Both the position numbers and the translations under genes were made by a program. Under the pieces are notes generated by a model, which searched no databases, was not told where the DNA came from, and saw nothing but the letters and a program-made list of their open reading frames with translations. Below are positions 46,804 to 57,931 of a stretch of 64,000 nucleotides of DNA, piece after piece. This DNA is from Pardosa pseudoannulata (taxonomy: Eukaryota > Arthropoda > Arachnida > Araneae > Lycosidae), in contig CM063509.1 of assembly GCA_032207245.1 (NCBI GenBank), positions 8,996,937 through 9,060,936 on the forward strand, read 5' to 3'. Numbering within the stretch: the first letter of the stretch is position 1; every line of letters starts with the position of its first letter.

Positions 46804-47546
46804 CTGAAGTCATGCGCACATTCTCTATTACCAAATTCTATGAGGATAAATAAGATGTTGTCAGGATGTCATCTGTTCCTTTAAGAAGCAGGTGTCTACC
46901 CGATTGGTGAAAAACTGATCAAAGCGTTATCAACTTTTGCTAAAAAATTTTGCAATACTCATTTTTTTTCTCTCCACACTGAAAATAAAATCTGGAGTTT
47001 TGAATGGCTATACTTTTAAAGATTAATGATCATTGAAAACAAAATGACTAAAATACACGATGGAAATTACGTTAACACAAATACACATAGCAACTGTTGT
47101 TAAAAGCATTTATACCCCTATAAATACTTGATAAATTCAAACCGAAAACCTGTTAATATATACTTATTTACAGATTGCAAAATTTTAACCTTGTAATAAA
47201 GCTAAAAAGCATCGTCTTATAGATACGAAATGCCTATTAACATGCAACTGAAATCATTGTAGATTCTTATAAATGCTTCCAACACATGCAGAACATTTTA
47301 AAACTAAACTTACATTGAAGGAAAAGTGGTCGTATTTATAATAAAGTATAAAGAATAACAATGTATATAAAATAGTTATATAAAGTGTATATAAAAAGGA
47401 TATAGTGTTTCCAAACTCTTAATGGGATTCAAGAAAACCAATTCCACTTAAAATAAAAATGTTAAAAAATCAACACTTTAAAAATTTTTAAAGGAAATAA
47501 GTTAACTGCATTAAAAAGAAATACAAAATGCAATAAATGGAACTAA
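46804..47546. other. A+T-rich spacer
   Basis: No feature recognised. Confidence 0.4.
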
Positions 47547-48366
47547 TTTGATATACCCCCCCCCCAAATCGGAAATTTGGAGTCTTTTTCTCGCCAAGCA
47601 AAATACCTGTTTTTGGCGCCTTTTTCTCGCCAAGATGGATTATAGCTAAATACAAATACATGAAAAATGCGGAATCATTAAATACAGAAAAAAAGAATAC
47701 ATAAAAAATACAATACATAAAAAATACAAATAAATGACACTGAATAACATATGCAATTTACACAAAAATTTTAACAAATACAATTGAAAATACTTGTCGG
47801 CAATCTAATAAAAAGAATTATTTATACAGAAATTTTGAATTTCTCCCAATTTACCCCAGTAGCAATTTCGATAAATTTACTGAAACAATCAACATTAGCC
47901 GCTAAACATGATTTACGAAACATGTATACAGCAAGGTAATGAAAATGAAGCACAATTATCAATTTTCCGACTCAAAATTCCCTGAAACATTTCAACACTA
48001 TATACAGTAGGAATATTGAAAGCTAAAAGATAAAAATAATAGAAAAAAAAATATAATTGGAAAATACAACCAGATTTGCAGCAAAATACAGCAAGTCAGA
48101 AATTCGCTTGATCACTTCACAAAAAAATGGCGAATGAATGAAATGGCGGTAAAACATGAAATCCAAAAATTGTTGCCACAAAACTTAAAAAAAACTCAAA
48201 AATGATACAAAATACAAGAAAATACTAAATTCGGCAACAGCAAAAACCTAAAAGCTGAAAAAACCTAAATCGGCAACACCAAAATAAGAAACAGCAACTC
48301 TAAAAAGTCCATAGGGAGTGCAAGATTTGGTGAGGAATTTTTTTTTTGGGGGGGGGGTATATCAAA
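47547..48366. mobile_element. 820-bp segment bounded by perfect 19-bp inverted repeats
   Basis: TTTGATATA followed by ten C at 47547-47565, and the exact complement at 48348-48366. The interior is non-coding, with TCTCGCCAAG repeated near 47590 and 47626. Target duplication unclear, so the superfamily is unknown. Confidence 0.6.
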
Positions 48367-48788
48367 GTTGTAACCAATAAATGAATGTGCATGATGCCAC
48401 ATTGACAACATTATTATTGTCTTTTCTGTAAATTAAGCTCATTAAAATAAAGCCTTTTCAAATGAGCATCACAGACTGTAAAAGCAAGATAAAAAACATT
48501 ACGAGTATTTCATTTATAGACACTAGTTTATGAATTGTTCAGTTAAACTAGTTTTAAAAAACAATGGACATGTTGAAATTTTATGCACCCAAAAATCGTT
48601 TAATTTTAAGGAGACATAATACTCTAAGAAAACAAGCTACATTAATTATTGGAATAGTTTTGTATTTTAATATTCAATTTAGAGCAGTTTAAGAAGATAA
48701 GATCTATTGAAAAAAGTTTTTAATCTGTAAAAAATTTTTAAAATCTCAAACATTAATATTTTTGCTCTAAAATCTTTTTGGATATCCA
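48367..48788. other. A+T-rich spacer
   Basis: No feature recognised. Confidence 0.4.
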
Positions 48789-48792
48789 TAAA

Positions 48793-49557
48793 CCCTTTGA
48801 CAGTTTCACTTTTTTCCAGAATTCGGTCAGAAAAATGTCACATTTTTTTATTCCATTTTTTTTTTCATTTTACATTTTTAAGTAAAGATATGTTATTAAA
48901 ATTAACATTTCTAATATTTTTAAGCATTTATTACAACTTTTTTTCTTTCTAAAGTTTACCTTTAGTCTCGTCGATATCCAAGATAATTTTTGGAATTCCA
49001 GCGAAAGCAAATACAGGAGGCGGATCCGTAGGATTATCACAATTTCAAAACATTGTCTTGCTTGACTGATTCCATCTGTACTACTATCAGAGTCACTACT
49101 ATCCAGGTCATCTAGTAAACTTTCGTTACTATCATTTACAGATAATTCAGTTTGATTTCGAGTCACAGTTCGAATCGCAAGAAATTAGTTCCATATGCTC
49201 TGAATTATCCATTATTTAAAAGTAAAAATATATTATTCAACTCTTACATCAATAAAATTTATTAGGCGTTTAGTAAAATATAACCAGAAAGCTATACACT
49301 GAAAGATAATTCGTCTTCCGATACAAAACATGCGAAAAAAACCCGCGCTTTTGATCCAATCACAGTAGAAAATACAATAAACTGCAAACTATCATTTACT
49401 GGACATCTGTACGAATAATTTGTTACTAAAATTGGAAAAAATACGGCCGATACAGTGCAAGCGAAATAGAAATCAGATTGCCCGTAAGCCGTACGGGCAA
49501 ATCAGTAAAGGCCCGAAAGCTATGCCCGTACGGCGTACGGGCAAAACAGGGAAGGGG
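48793..49557 (-). mobile_element. piggyBac-derived deletion element, copy 1
   Basis: Transposase-end orientation is minus. Ends CCCTTTGACAGTTTC and, from the other side, CCCCTTCCCTGTTTTGCC. TTAA is intact on the right (49558-49561) and mutated to TAAA on the left (48789-48792). Near the right end lie two GCCCGTACGGCGTACGGGC-like palindromes (about 49480 and 49523). It retains only an N-terminal piece of a transposase, with an acidic DLDSSDSDSSTDG run typical of piggyBac N-termini, then frameshifts. Copy 2 at 55129 is nearly the same in reverse orientation. Confidence 0.75.
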
Positions 49558-49561
49558 TTAA

Positions 49562-49704
49562 AGCTTCCTGTATCTGTAAATAGCTTTTCAGATTTATATT
49601 TTATACAAGAAAAACTTACACAGTGAAACCAAGAATTTTGTCAGTTTTTTTACAACAGTGTAGAGCGTTGTGAATCCACTTTTTGTTTAATCAGTGTTAT
49701 CCTA
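49562..49704. other. Short spacer
   Basis: No feature. Confidence 0.4.
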
Positions 49705-49706
49705 TA

Positions 49707-50652
49707 CAGTGAAAGTTCTGAGCGACCACCCCTGTATAGCGGCCACCTTTTTAAACGGCACAGATTTTTCGACTCAGACCTAATGGAAAAAATAACCTGT
49801 ATCAGCGGTAAAATAACCTGTATCAGCAGCCACCCGACCCCCTCTAAACGGCCACTAATATGGGATTGCTTTCATTTTTTGGAAAATTCTACTCACTCCA
49901 TGCTTTAATTTTGAACAAAAGCACTCAAGGTAAGGTTTATGGTCAGATATAAGACAAAGGAATAACTTGAGAAGTCCATTCCCGTGGTCCCCCCCTTTCT
50001 AAGAAAGATTAAATCTATTATCTCTTTTGTATTCTCCCCACACCCTTCAGGTAGGGAATCCCTATTGCACCATCCACAGAAACTGAGGGAGGAACTGGAC
50101 AATCAAGCGTTGAAGGTGTCCTAGGGCCTTTGTTTGGAATTCCAATCGGTAAAGTTAAGGAAGAATTGCACCTCTGTCAGCTAAAATGTCATTCACGCCA
50201 GTTTCATTTCATTAGTAGGTCAGTGAACTGAGGTGCAACGATGTCGAAATGCGTTTTTTCTAAAACTCGAGCAGAGCATTGAAGTTCTGCTTGAATATGA
50301 GAACGGCAAATCGGCAAGAAACTCGGCTGAAGTATTTAACTGCGGAAGAACGGAAATCAACAAAGTCATTAAAGAAAAGAACTTGATTTTGAAGGAGAAC
50401 GAAGACTACAGAATAAACAAACAAATTGTACCCTTTCAAAAAAAATGTAAATAAGCATGAAATAAAGTACTATTTTCTCTTTAGATAAGTTTTAAATTTC
50501 ATTTACATAAGGAATATATGTCAGGCTTGTTTATATTACGCATTATAGTAATTAACTTATAATGGTAAATAAAACCCTTCACAGCGGCCAACCCCTCTAA
50601 GCGGCTAAGTATTCTCGGTACGGAGGGGTGGCCGCTCAGAGAGGTTTCACTG
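49707..50652 (+). mobile_element. Tigger/pogo-type deletion element
   Basis: The left end CAGTGAAAGTTCTGAGCGAC and the right end read in reverse, CAGTGAAACCTCTCTGAGCG, are inverted repeats continuing into GGCCACC. TA lies on the left and CA (mutated) on the right. GCGGCCA motifs repeat just inside both ends. It contains the DNA-binding part of a transposase (50241-50454) but no catalytic domain. Confidence 0.8.
50241..50454 (+). pseudogene. Tigger/pogo transposase N-terminal helix-turn-helix fragment
   Basis: ATGTCGAAA (MSK start) at about 50241 is followed, after a frameshift, by LEQSIEVLLEYENGKSARNS and AEVFNCGRTEINKVI, matching the psq/CENP-B N-terminal helix-turn-helix that binds the element's own ends ('LEQKIEVLxxxExGKSxRxIAxxFxxGKTQIxxI'). 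The frame stops at 50454, before any CENP-B second domain or DDE catalytic core. Degenerate and non-functional. Confidence 0.8.
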
Positions 50653-51130
50653 CATATTAATAAAAAAGCTTTTTACAAAACTTAACGCTTGTTTCTTCAA
50701 CACAAAATAAGTAAAATAACTTTAGAATTATAAACGCAAGGAATTTGAAGTAAAACAAACAGGGGAATAAAAGCTATTTATAGGGCTCATTAGATAAATA
50801 AAGGCCCCTAAAAATAAAATTACACCCATAAATTTAAAAACATTGAAGATACAGATTTCAAATTTGTCAACCCTGTTTATAATGCAAGCAAATTTAAACA
50901 ACTCGATATTTTAAAGTTAACATCCTCTTAAATTGCTTCAGTCATAAGAAACCAGGGAAAAAAGTGTAAGAATTCAGAAACTTTTTAAAAGAATTAGTGC
51001 GTATTTACCTTAGATGTCAGTTTGACCACCACAAATCTCGCGTATCCAAGAGAACCCCGTAGCTTTGAATGACACGCGACGAACTGATGAGTGCAGAAAG
51101 ATATGATGCCATCGGCTATTAACAAAGTAT
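50653..51130. other. A+T-rich spacer
   Basis: No feature recognised. Confidence 0.4.
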
Positions 51131-51136
51131 TAATGG

Positions 51137-51424
51137 CCGGTCAAGTCGTTTAACGGCTAATCACGATTAATCCATGGCGCCAACCAGTAAGGCGATTTTA
51201 CGCAGCAGGGCAAATCTCAATTTATGACAGTTCTGGGTTTAGTTTCAAAAGGAACGGAAGTTTATTGTTTGTCTATTGGCTGTTGTACACATGAAAATGA
51301 ATGGGAAAGGCATTATAGTAGTTTGTGACGTTCCGACAAATTGCTCTATGGTAAAACGCAAATCTCCGTTTAAACGGAGATTAATCGAGATTAGCTGTTA
51401 AGTGACTTTCGTGAAACCGGTCCT
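51137..51424. mobile_element. Foldback MITE, same family as 34653, with captured exon-like sequence
   Basis: The left end GGCCGGTCAAGTCGTTTAAC and the right end read in reverse, GGACCGGTTTCACGAAAGTC, continue as inverted repeats through GGCTAATCACGATTAATC. The interior 51187-51270 matches the exon-like fragment at 34125-34406 and, over a longer stretch to 51349, the piece at 60073-60240. CTCCGTTTAAACGGAG is a perfect palindrome near 51365-51380. Confidence 0.65.
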
Positions 51425-51473
51425 AAAACATCAAATTAAATCTTCTTACAATTGTTAAATTCCATTTAAAACT

Positions 51474-51560
51474 GTTAATGCCACACTTCCTGTATCATTT
51501 TCAGCTGACTGATGAAGGGTTAAGAACACATATCAAATGTTTCGAGGTGTGGCAACAAAT
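51474..51560 (+). pseudogene. Second copy of the intron-exon junction seen at 34.4 kb
   Basis: GTTAATGCCACACTTCCTGT...TTTTCAG and GAGGTGTGGCAACAAAT align with the minus strand around 34380-34445. The similarity ends just inside the exon, at a stop. It lies directly beyond the foldback MITE, as in the 34-kb locus. Confidence 0.5.
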
Positions 51561-52139
51561 TAGTTATTTTTAAAACTTGCACAAATATAGTTCCCTTTTC
51601 TACAAAAAATTATAGATAATCAAAATTAACAAAAGTTCAAAGCACTTTATACAAACCATTTTCATGATCTAAAAATAGAAAAAAGGCCTGGATTTACCGT
51701 TATAATTAATCAGAGATTAGCTGCTCATTTAATTACAGCGAATTAGAGATAATCGTTAAGTCAATGTTCTCTACGGAGATTAACTCTCTAGTTAATCAAT
51801 CAGTTAATCTCTAATTAAATTGTAAAGCTTACAGTATACAGCCAATTCGAAAACTGAGTATGCATTTGCTCATTTAGTTTAAAGCAATAATATTCATTTT
51901 CAAAGTAAACTAGGTTTTTGAAGTGAAATTGTTTTAGGTAACAGTGTACGATTTTTTCTTGCGTTTTATAAAATAAACAAATAAGAAAGTTTAACAAATC
52001 TAAAGCCTTCCTTATGACAATTTTTAGAATATTTAGAAACGGATTTAAGAACAGTCATTACATACTAAATTAGCACCAGTGTGCATAATGTATATCCAAA
52101 GTATCCAATTGCTTTTCAACACATTTGGCCAAAATTTGA
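51561..52139. other. A+T-rich spacer
   Basis: 51700-51820 is rich in AGAGATTA/TAATCTCT-type inverted motifs that echo the foldback MITE arms. Nothing else was seen. Confidence 0.4.
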
Positions 52140-52495
52140 TGCTACTTGGACAAACCAAGCATGATTGAGCCATACGCTACTCGTATTAAGGAAAAGGGGT
52201 GCTCCTTTCGTTTTAACGAGCACCCTTATGGTGAAAGAACGACTTTGGTCAAGTGGGTCCTCATAATTTTGAAGCAGGGACCAAGCAGAAGATCCCTAGG
52301 CTTGGCATGCCACTCCCACCCCCAGAGGTATTGATTGAGAACTTAGAGGACAGTGACTACGAACCCATTTTACTTGCGCCAGGCACCATTAATGAACACG
52401 GTGGATTTTAGGTAGTATCGGGATCCGAACCCGCAACCTCTTAGTTACGAGATCGTTGCTTTTGCAGACTGAGCTACCGCAGACCGATAGGTTAC
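52140..52495 (-). mobile_element. Probable second tRNA-derived SINE type
   Basis: On the minus strand, 52490-52410 resembles a tRNA: TGCGGTAGCTCAGTCTGC (A-box region) and GCGGGTTCGGATCCCG (B box). The anticodon arm does not fold into a clean 5-bp stem with a 7-base loop, so I do not call a tRNA gene. About 270 bp of less A+T-rich body follows (GGGAGTGGCATGCC, GGTCCCTGCTTC). No second copy is in the window. Confidence 0.5.
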
Positions 52496-52509
52496 CGCTT
52501 CCTAAACTA

Positions 52510-54380
52510 CATTAATAATGTGAAATATTTAATAATAAATAAATAGATGAAAAATTCTTCTTCGGAAGACAAGATTTTTTGAATAATCGATTCTTTTTTC
52601 ATAGACTCGATTTTTTTTTATGGAATAATTTATTCTTTTTTGGAAGATTCGATTCTGTTTGAAAAAAAATGATTTTTTTAAGAATCTTTTTTTTCCGGAA
52701 TATTCTATTATTTTAAGAATCGATTCTTTCAAAAATCGATTCCTTTTTTCGAAGAATCTACTTTTTTGAAACAATCTATTCTCTTTCGGAATAAGCAATT
52801 TTTTTGGAATTCGACACTTTTTCTGGAAGATTTGATTTTTTTATGAATCGATTCTTTTTTTGGAAGATATCACTTTATTTTAAAATACGATTCTTTTTAT
52901 AAGAATCGGAATTTTATTAAATCGTTTCTCTTCGAAAGACTCGATTTTTATTTAAGAAACGATTCTTTTCCCATGATACTATTTTATAAAGTGTTATTTC
53001 TTCTTCGGAAGATTCTATTATTTAATGAATCCAACTTTTTCGTAAAATATTTTCTAAGGATTGATTCTTTTTCGTAAGATTCGAATAATAGTTAATTCTT
53101 TTTCGAAGGAATCGATTTTTTTAGGATTCAATAATTTGTCGGAAAATTCGATATTAAGTTAATAGACTCTTTTTGGAAGAATCAATTCTTTTTAAGACAA
53201 GATTATTTTTCGAAATAATCGATTTTTCTAGGAATTGATACTATTTCGTAACTACCGATTTTTTGTAACAATCGATTTTATTTTTAAGAGCCGACTCCTT
53301 TTAGAAGAAACGGAATTTTATTTATCAGTTCTTCAGGAACACTCGATTTTTATTTAAGAAACGAATTTGTCTTCGAATAATCTATATATTAACTATTATT
53401 TCTTTTTCGGAATATTGGATTCTTCCAAAAAAATATCGATTCAAAGATAGATTCTCAAAAAAATTGATAGTTTTTCGTAAGATATGTTGTAAGAATCTAT
53501 TCGTTTTCCGAAGATCCGATTTTTTTAAGACTGGTTTCTTTTTCGATAGAATCGATTCTTTCAATAATAAATTCTTTTTTCGTCGTCTCGATTTTTTTTG
53601 GAATAATTCATTATTTTTCGAAATAATCGATTTTTTTAGGATTCGATACTTTATCGGAAGAATCTATACTTTTTTGAAAGAACCGATTTTTTTTAGGAAT
53701 CGATTCATTTTCGGCAAAACGATTTTTTTAAGAATTAAGATTCGATTTCAAGAAAGGATTCTTTTTATAAGAATGGGAAATTTTAAAAATCTATTCTTTT
53801 CGGACGACTTAATTTTTATTTAAAAAACGATTCTATTTCTGAAGAATCGATTTTTTAAGTATCGTGTCTATTTCGAAAGAACCCATTTTTATTTAAGAAT
53901 CGAATCTTTTTCGTAAAATAAAAGTTTTTTTGGAATAATCGATTTTTTAATTATTGTTTATTTTTCGGAGATTTCGATTCTTTAAAAATCAATACTTTTT
54001 TGGAAGATATTTTGTTGGAATCAATTTTTTTGAAAGATCTGTTTTTTTTAGATTCGATTGTTTTTAAATAAGTCAATTTTTTCAATAATCGATTCTTTAT
54101 TCGTAGAATCTATTTTTTGGAATAATTTATAATTTTTCGGTAGAATAAATTTTTTTAGGTTTCAATACTCTTTCGGAAGATTCAATGTTTTTAAGAATCG
54201 TTTATTTTTCGGAAAACTGGATATTATATTAAGTATAGTTTCTTTTTGGAAAAATCGAATTTTTTGTGGAAAGAATCGATTCTTTCTCGGAAGTTTCGAT
54301 TTTTGTAAGAATAGGTTATTTTTGAAAGAATCGAAGGTTTCAATAATCAATTTTTTTCTGGTAGACTCCGTCGTTTTTTC
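52510..54380. repeat. Degenerate ATCGAT/GATTC satellite, block 1
   Basis: Endless variants of AAGAATCGATTCTTTTTC, GGAAGATTCGATTTTTTT, about 36 bp per unit, with palindromic GAATCGATTC cores. Units are heavily diverged and in mixed phase. Open frames inside (rich in Lys, Arg, Phe) are by-products. The gypsy complex follows without a clean boundary. Confidence 0.85.
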
Positions 54381-54508
54381 GTCGTTGGAGTAGATGTATT
54401 GCTACTCCAACTTCATTTCATTTGTACTAATGTATTCATGCTTCGAAACCTAGCATCAACTGTGTCTCTCTTTATCCACCCTCACTGCCATCATTAGATG
54501 ACGTTACT

Positions 54509-55124
54509 TTGCCAGAAGCAACACCCAATATAATTACATCCGAAACAAACCTTATTCCTAAATCCGCAGGACTCGCTACAACTCAACAAGCTCAACTTGA
54601 TGCAGTAATTGGAAAATTTGCTGATGTTTTTTATTCGAATGATGATAATATTGGACTATGTCCATATGTGGAATTCAAAATCGAATTGCAACATGAAAAG
54701 CCTATTAGATGTAGACCTTATAAACTTTCAGAGCCTGATCGCCAGTTTGTAAAAACGGAAATTGAAAAATGGTTAAAACAAGGAATTTACCGTCATTCCA
54801 ACTCACCGCACGCAGCACCAGCTTTCATTGTGGAGCAGGCCTTTCATGAAAGTACTCCTAGGCGAGTTGTGGTAGATTTCACTCGCACTATTAATCCTAT
54901 CACAAAGATTAATCCGCACCCAATATACCAAATGGAAGACGTTATTCGACGCATGGCAGGCAACAGCTACAATTCTAAAATGAATGTAAAATCTGCATTT
55001 AACTGCATTTCCATAAAAGACATTGACACCTACAAAACTGGATTTGTCCCTCCTGCCGGACATTATGAATTTCTTCGAATGCCTTTTGGTGTCACAAATG
55101 GCCCAACTTCAATGACAAGAGCGA
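54509..55124 (+). pseudogene. Gypsy pol, reverse transcriptase N-terminal part
   Basis: Contains CRPYKLSEPDRQFVKTEIEK, the usual gypsy RT start, then RRVVVDFTRTINPITKINPH and FLRMPFGVTNGP. The first catalytic Asp position is changed (SKMNVKSAFN instead of the expected xxDLxxxF). The frame is cut by the piggyBac-derived element after 55124. Confidence 0.85.
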
Positions 55125-55128
55125 TTAA

Positions 55129-55914
55129 CCCCTTCCCTGTTTTGCCCGTACGCCGTACGGATACATCTTTCGGGCCTTTACTGATTTGCCCGTACGGCGT
55201 ACGGGCAGTCTGATTTCTATTTCGCTTGTACTGTTTTGGCCGTATTTTTTCCAATTTTAGTAACAAATTATTCGTATAGATGTCCAGTAAATGATAGTTT
55301 GCAGTTTATTGTATTTTCTCCTCTGATTGGTTCAAAAGCGCGGGGTTTTTCGTATGTTTTGTATCAGAAGACGAATTGTTATATTTCAGTGTATAGCTTT
55401 CAGGTTATATTTTACTAACCGCCTGATAATTTTATTGATGTAAGAGTTGAATAATATATTTTTTATTTAAATAATGGATAATTCAGAGCTTATAGAGCTA
55501 ATTTCTAGTGATTCGAACTGTGACTCGAAATCAGAAACTAAATTATCTGTAAATGATAGTAGAGAAAGTTGACTAGATGACCTGGATAGTACTGACTCTG
55601 ATAGTAGTACAGATGGAATCAGTCAAGCAAGACAATATTTTGAAATTGTGATAATCCTTCGGATAAGTCTCCTAGATTTGCTTTCGCTGGAATTCCAAAA
55701 ATGAACTTGGATATCGATGAGACTAAAGGTAAACTTCAGTTCAATGATGCTTTCATAGAAAGAAAGAAAGTTGTAATAAATGCTTGAAAATATCAGAAAT
55801 GTTAATTTTAATAACATATCTTTACTTAAAAGTGTAAAATGAACAAAAAAATGCAATAAAAATTGTGACATTTTTTTGACCGAATTCTGGAAAAAAAATG
55901 AAACTGTCAAAGGG
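55129..55914 (+). mobile_element. piggyBac-derived deletion element, copy 2, inside gypsy RT
   Basis: Perfect TTAA on both sides (55125-55128, 55915-55918). Ends CCCCTTCCCTGTTTTGCC and CCCTTTGACAGTTTC, as in copy 1. Palindromic GCCCGTACGSCGTACGG blocks follow the left end. From 55474 a start MDNSELIELISSDSN leads into an acidic run with one internal stop; nothing of the catalytic domain remains. Confidence 0.85.
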
Positions 55915-55918
55915 TTAA

Positions 55919-56820
55919 ATTAGCCTACGATCATCTGGCACCCCACAATGTGAACACATACATTGATGATATATCAACTTCTCATGATGACTTCAATTAC
56001 TATCTCAAAGTGATATATAAAATCTTTGAAACAACTCAAAAAGCTGGCTTCAAACTGACAAGAGAAAAAACGCTATTTGCAGTATCAGAAAATACTCTTT
56101 TTGGTCGAATTATTTCTCAAGATGGTTTTCGTCCTGATCCGGAACGCATAGCAGCAATTGAACTTTACCTGACTCTCAAATCAATTCATGAAGTCCGTAG
56201 TTTACGAGGATTTGCTAATCAGTTTTGAAAGTATATTCGTAACTATACTGTTATTGCTAAACCTTTAACAAGCGTATTAAAAGGTTTGGAAAAGAAGACC
56301 AGTAATGCTCCCATAGTTTTAACGGATGACCAACAGAATACATTTGAATCTTTGAAAACCGCAATTACTAATGCTCCAATTGTTTCGTATTTCAAACAAG
56401 AATTACCAACCTTTGTAGAAACTGATGCATCTTATTCTGGACTAGGAGCAGTTTTATCTCAAGAACAGAATGGAAAGCGTCGTGTCATTGAATATGCTTC
56501 ACGTACCTTAAAAGATGCTGAAACACGCTACCACAGTAACGAACTGGAATGTACTGCTATGCATTGGACCCTAACTGAAAATTTTCGACTATCTCCTTGG
56601 TCACAAGTTTCAACTCCTCACAGGCAATTATATAACCGCTTATGTAGTTGCAAAATCTATAATTAATCGGAAATTTGCACGATATTTAGTGGATTTGGCT
56701 CACTTTGATTTCACAACTGAGCACCGACCCGGAAAGCAAAATATCATCGCTGATCAACTTCTACGTTTCCAAACACCACCTGTTTGTTTAACAGTTACTG
56801 CAAGTTATGAATCAGACATT
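55919..56820 (+). pseudogene. Gypsy pol, RT C-terminal part and RNase H
   Basis: Continues immediately after the inserted element with the catalytic YIDD box (NTYIDDIS), then RT thumb sequence GRIISQDGFRPDPERI. A TGA at 56226-56228 interrupts the FRKYIRNY-type connection. RNase H is recognised by FVETDASYSGLGAVLSQEQN and VIEYASRTL. Around 56600 the frame shifts, and the tail (HRPGKQNIIADQL) continues in another frame. Confidence 0.85.
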
Positions 56821-57003
56821 TGTGTGAAACAGTAAAGAGATGACTTTTGTCAGTATATTTTTCGCTTACTCAGAGAAAAAAAATCCAAACAAAAAGACAA
56901 TGCCAATTATATGCAATTACAATATCGATAACAACACTCTTGTGCAAGTTAAAGATAATAATTCGAAATCTGTAGTAGAGATTCCTAAGACAAACTCTGA
57001 TCG

Positions 57004-57927
57004 CTTGTCGCGATGATGTTGGACATATGGAAGCAAAAAAAAAAACCTCTTTACAATTTGCAATTAAGTTATTGGTGGCCAAATATGCGCAAGGACTGTA
57101 AAGCATATGTTCGAAGCTGTCATAAATGCCAAATTGTCAACCGACGTACTTCTAATGCCTATGGTCTTTTGCAGCAATTGGCGATTCCATCCACACCTTG
57201 GGAAATTGTATCTGCTGACCACATAATCTGTTTGACAGGAATTAGAAATGGAAACACAAATGTAATTGTCCAAATTGACCACGCCACACGCTATGCAATT
57301 GCAACACCTTCTGCATCTATCGCCTCTCATACAGTGACTGATACTCTGATGTCACACTCAGCGGTCCTTCAAAAGTATGGAATAACACAATCAACGATAT
57401 CAACTTATTCACCACAAGCTAATAGTATCTTTGAAAGAGCCAATGGCATCATTGTGTCCTCTTAGAAAAAAATGATTGACAAAAACCCGAATAAATGGGA
57501 CAAATTACTTCCAAATGCCTTACTCGCAACTGATACCACAAAACAAAATTCTACTAAGAAATTACCCTTTTATTTACTTCATGGATATCAGCCACGCCTT
57601 CCACGTGAACTTCACATTGGTAGCTTCATAGATGACACGCCCCGTGAAGACCAACTAGAACTTTTAACTTTGCCCAGGGCCGAAGCAGCAAATAATGTGT
57701 ATGAAACACATTTGGAGAACAAGAAACGATTTGATCTCCATCGCAGATCACATGTGATCTCGTATTGTACGACTGGCCGAAAAAAGGAGATCACAAACTT
57801 TCTCCTATTTTCAAAGGACCATTTGTGATTATACGCCCAGTCGGGGCCGTGTGCTACGAGATCAAGTCTAGAGCACAACAGAACAAATTTATCAAGGTTG
57901 TCTACGTACAACATCTTCGCCCTTACT
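57004..57927 (+). pseudogene. Gypsy pol, integrase and C-terminal tail
   Basis: The zinc finger is represented by YWWPNMRKDCKAYVRSC and HKCQ; upstream His residues are in a shifted frame. Core: the first Asp is in VSADHIICL. The segment that normally carries the second Asp (SDRGxxF) is absent: sequence runs from TLMSHSAVLQKYGIT to TYSPQANSIFERANG, which keeps the third catalytic Glu. There is an in-frame stop at 57465 and a frameshift at about 57760, then KLSPIFKGPFVIIRPVG, the gypsy post-integrase GPF-type module. Interrupted at 57928 by a piggyBac element; the last codons resume after 58847. Confidence 0.85.
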
Positions 57928-57931
57928 TTAA

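Noticed and set aside
52410..52490. tRNA gene on the minus strand
   Set aside because: The B box is good, but the anticodon arm does not form a proper stem with a 7-base loop, and an extra body follows, so a SINE is more likely.
52529..54350. Lys/Arg/Phe-rich repeated protein frames
   Set aside because: They arise from the degenerate ATCGAT/GATTC satellite, with no start context, and are matched by similar frames on both strands.
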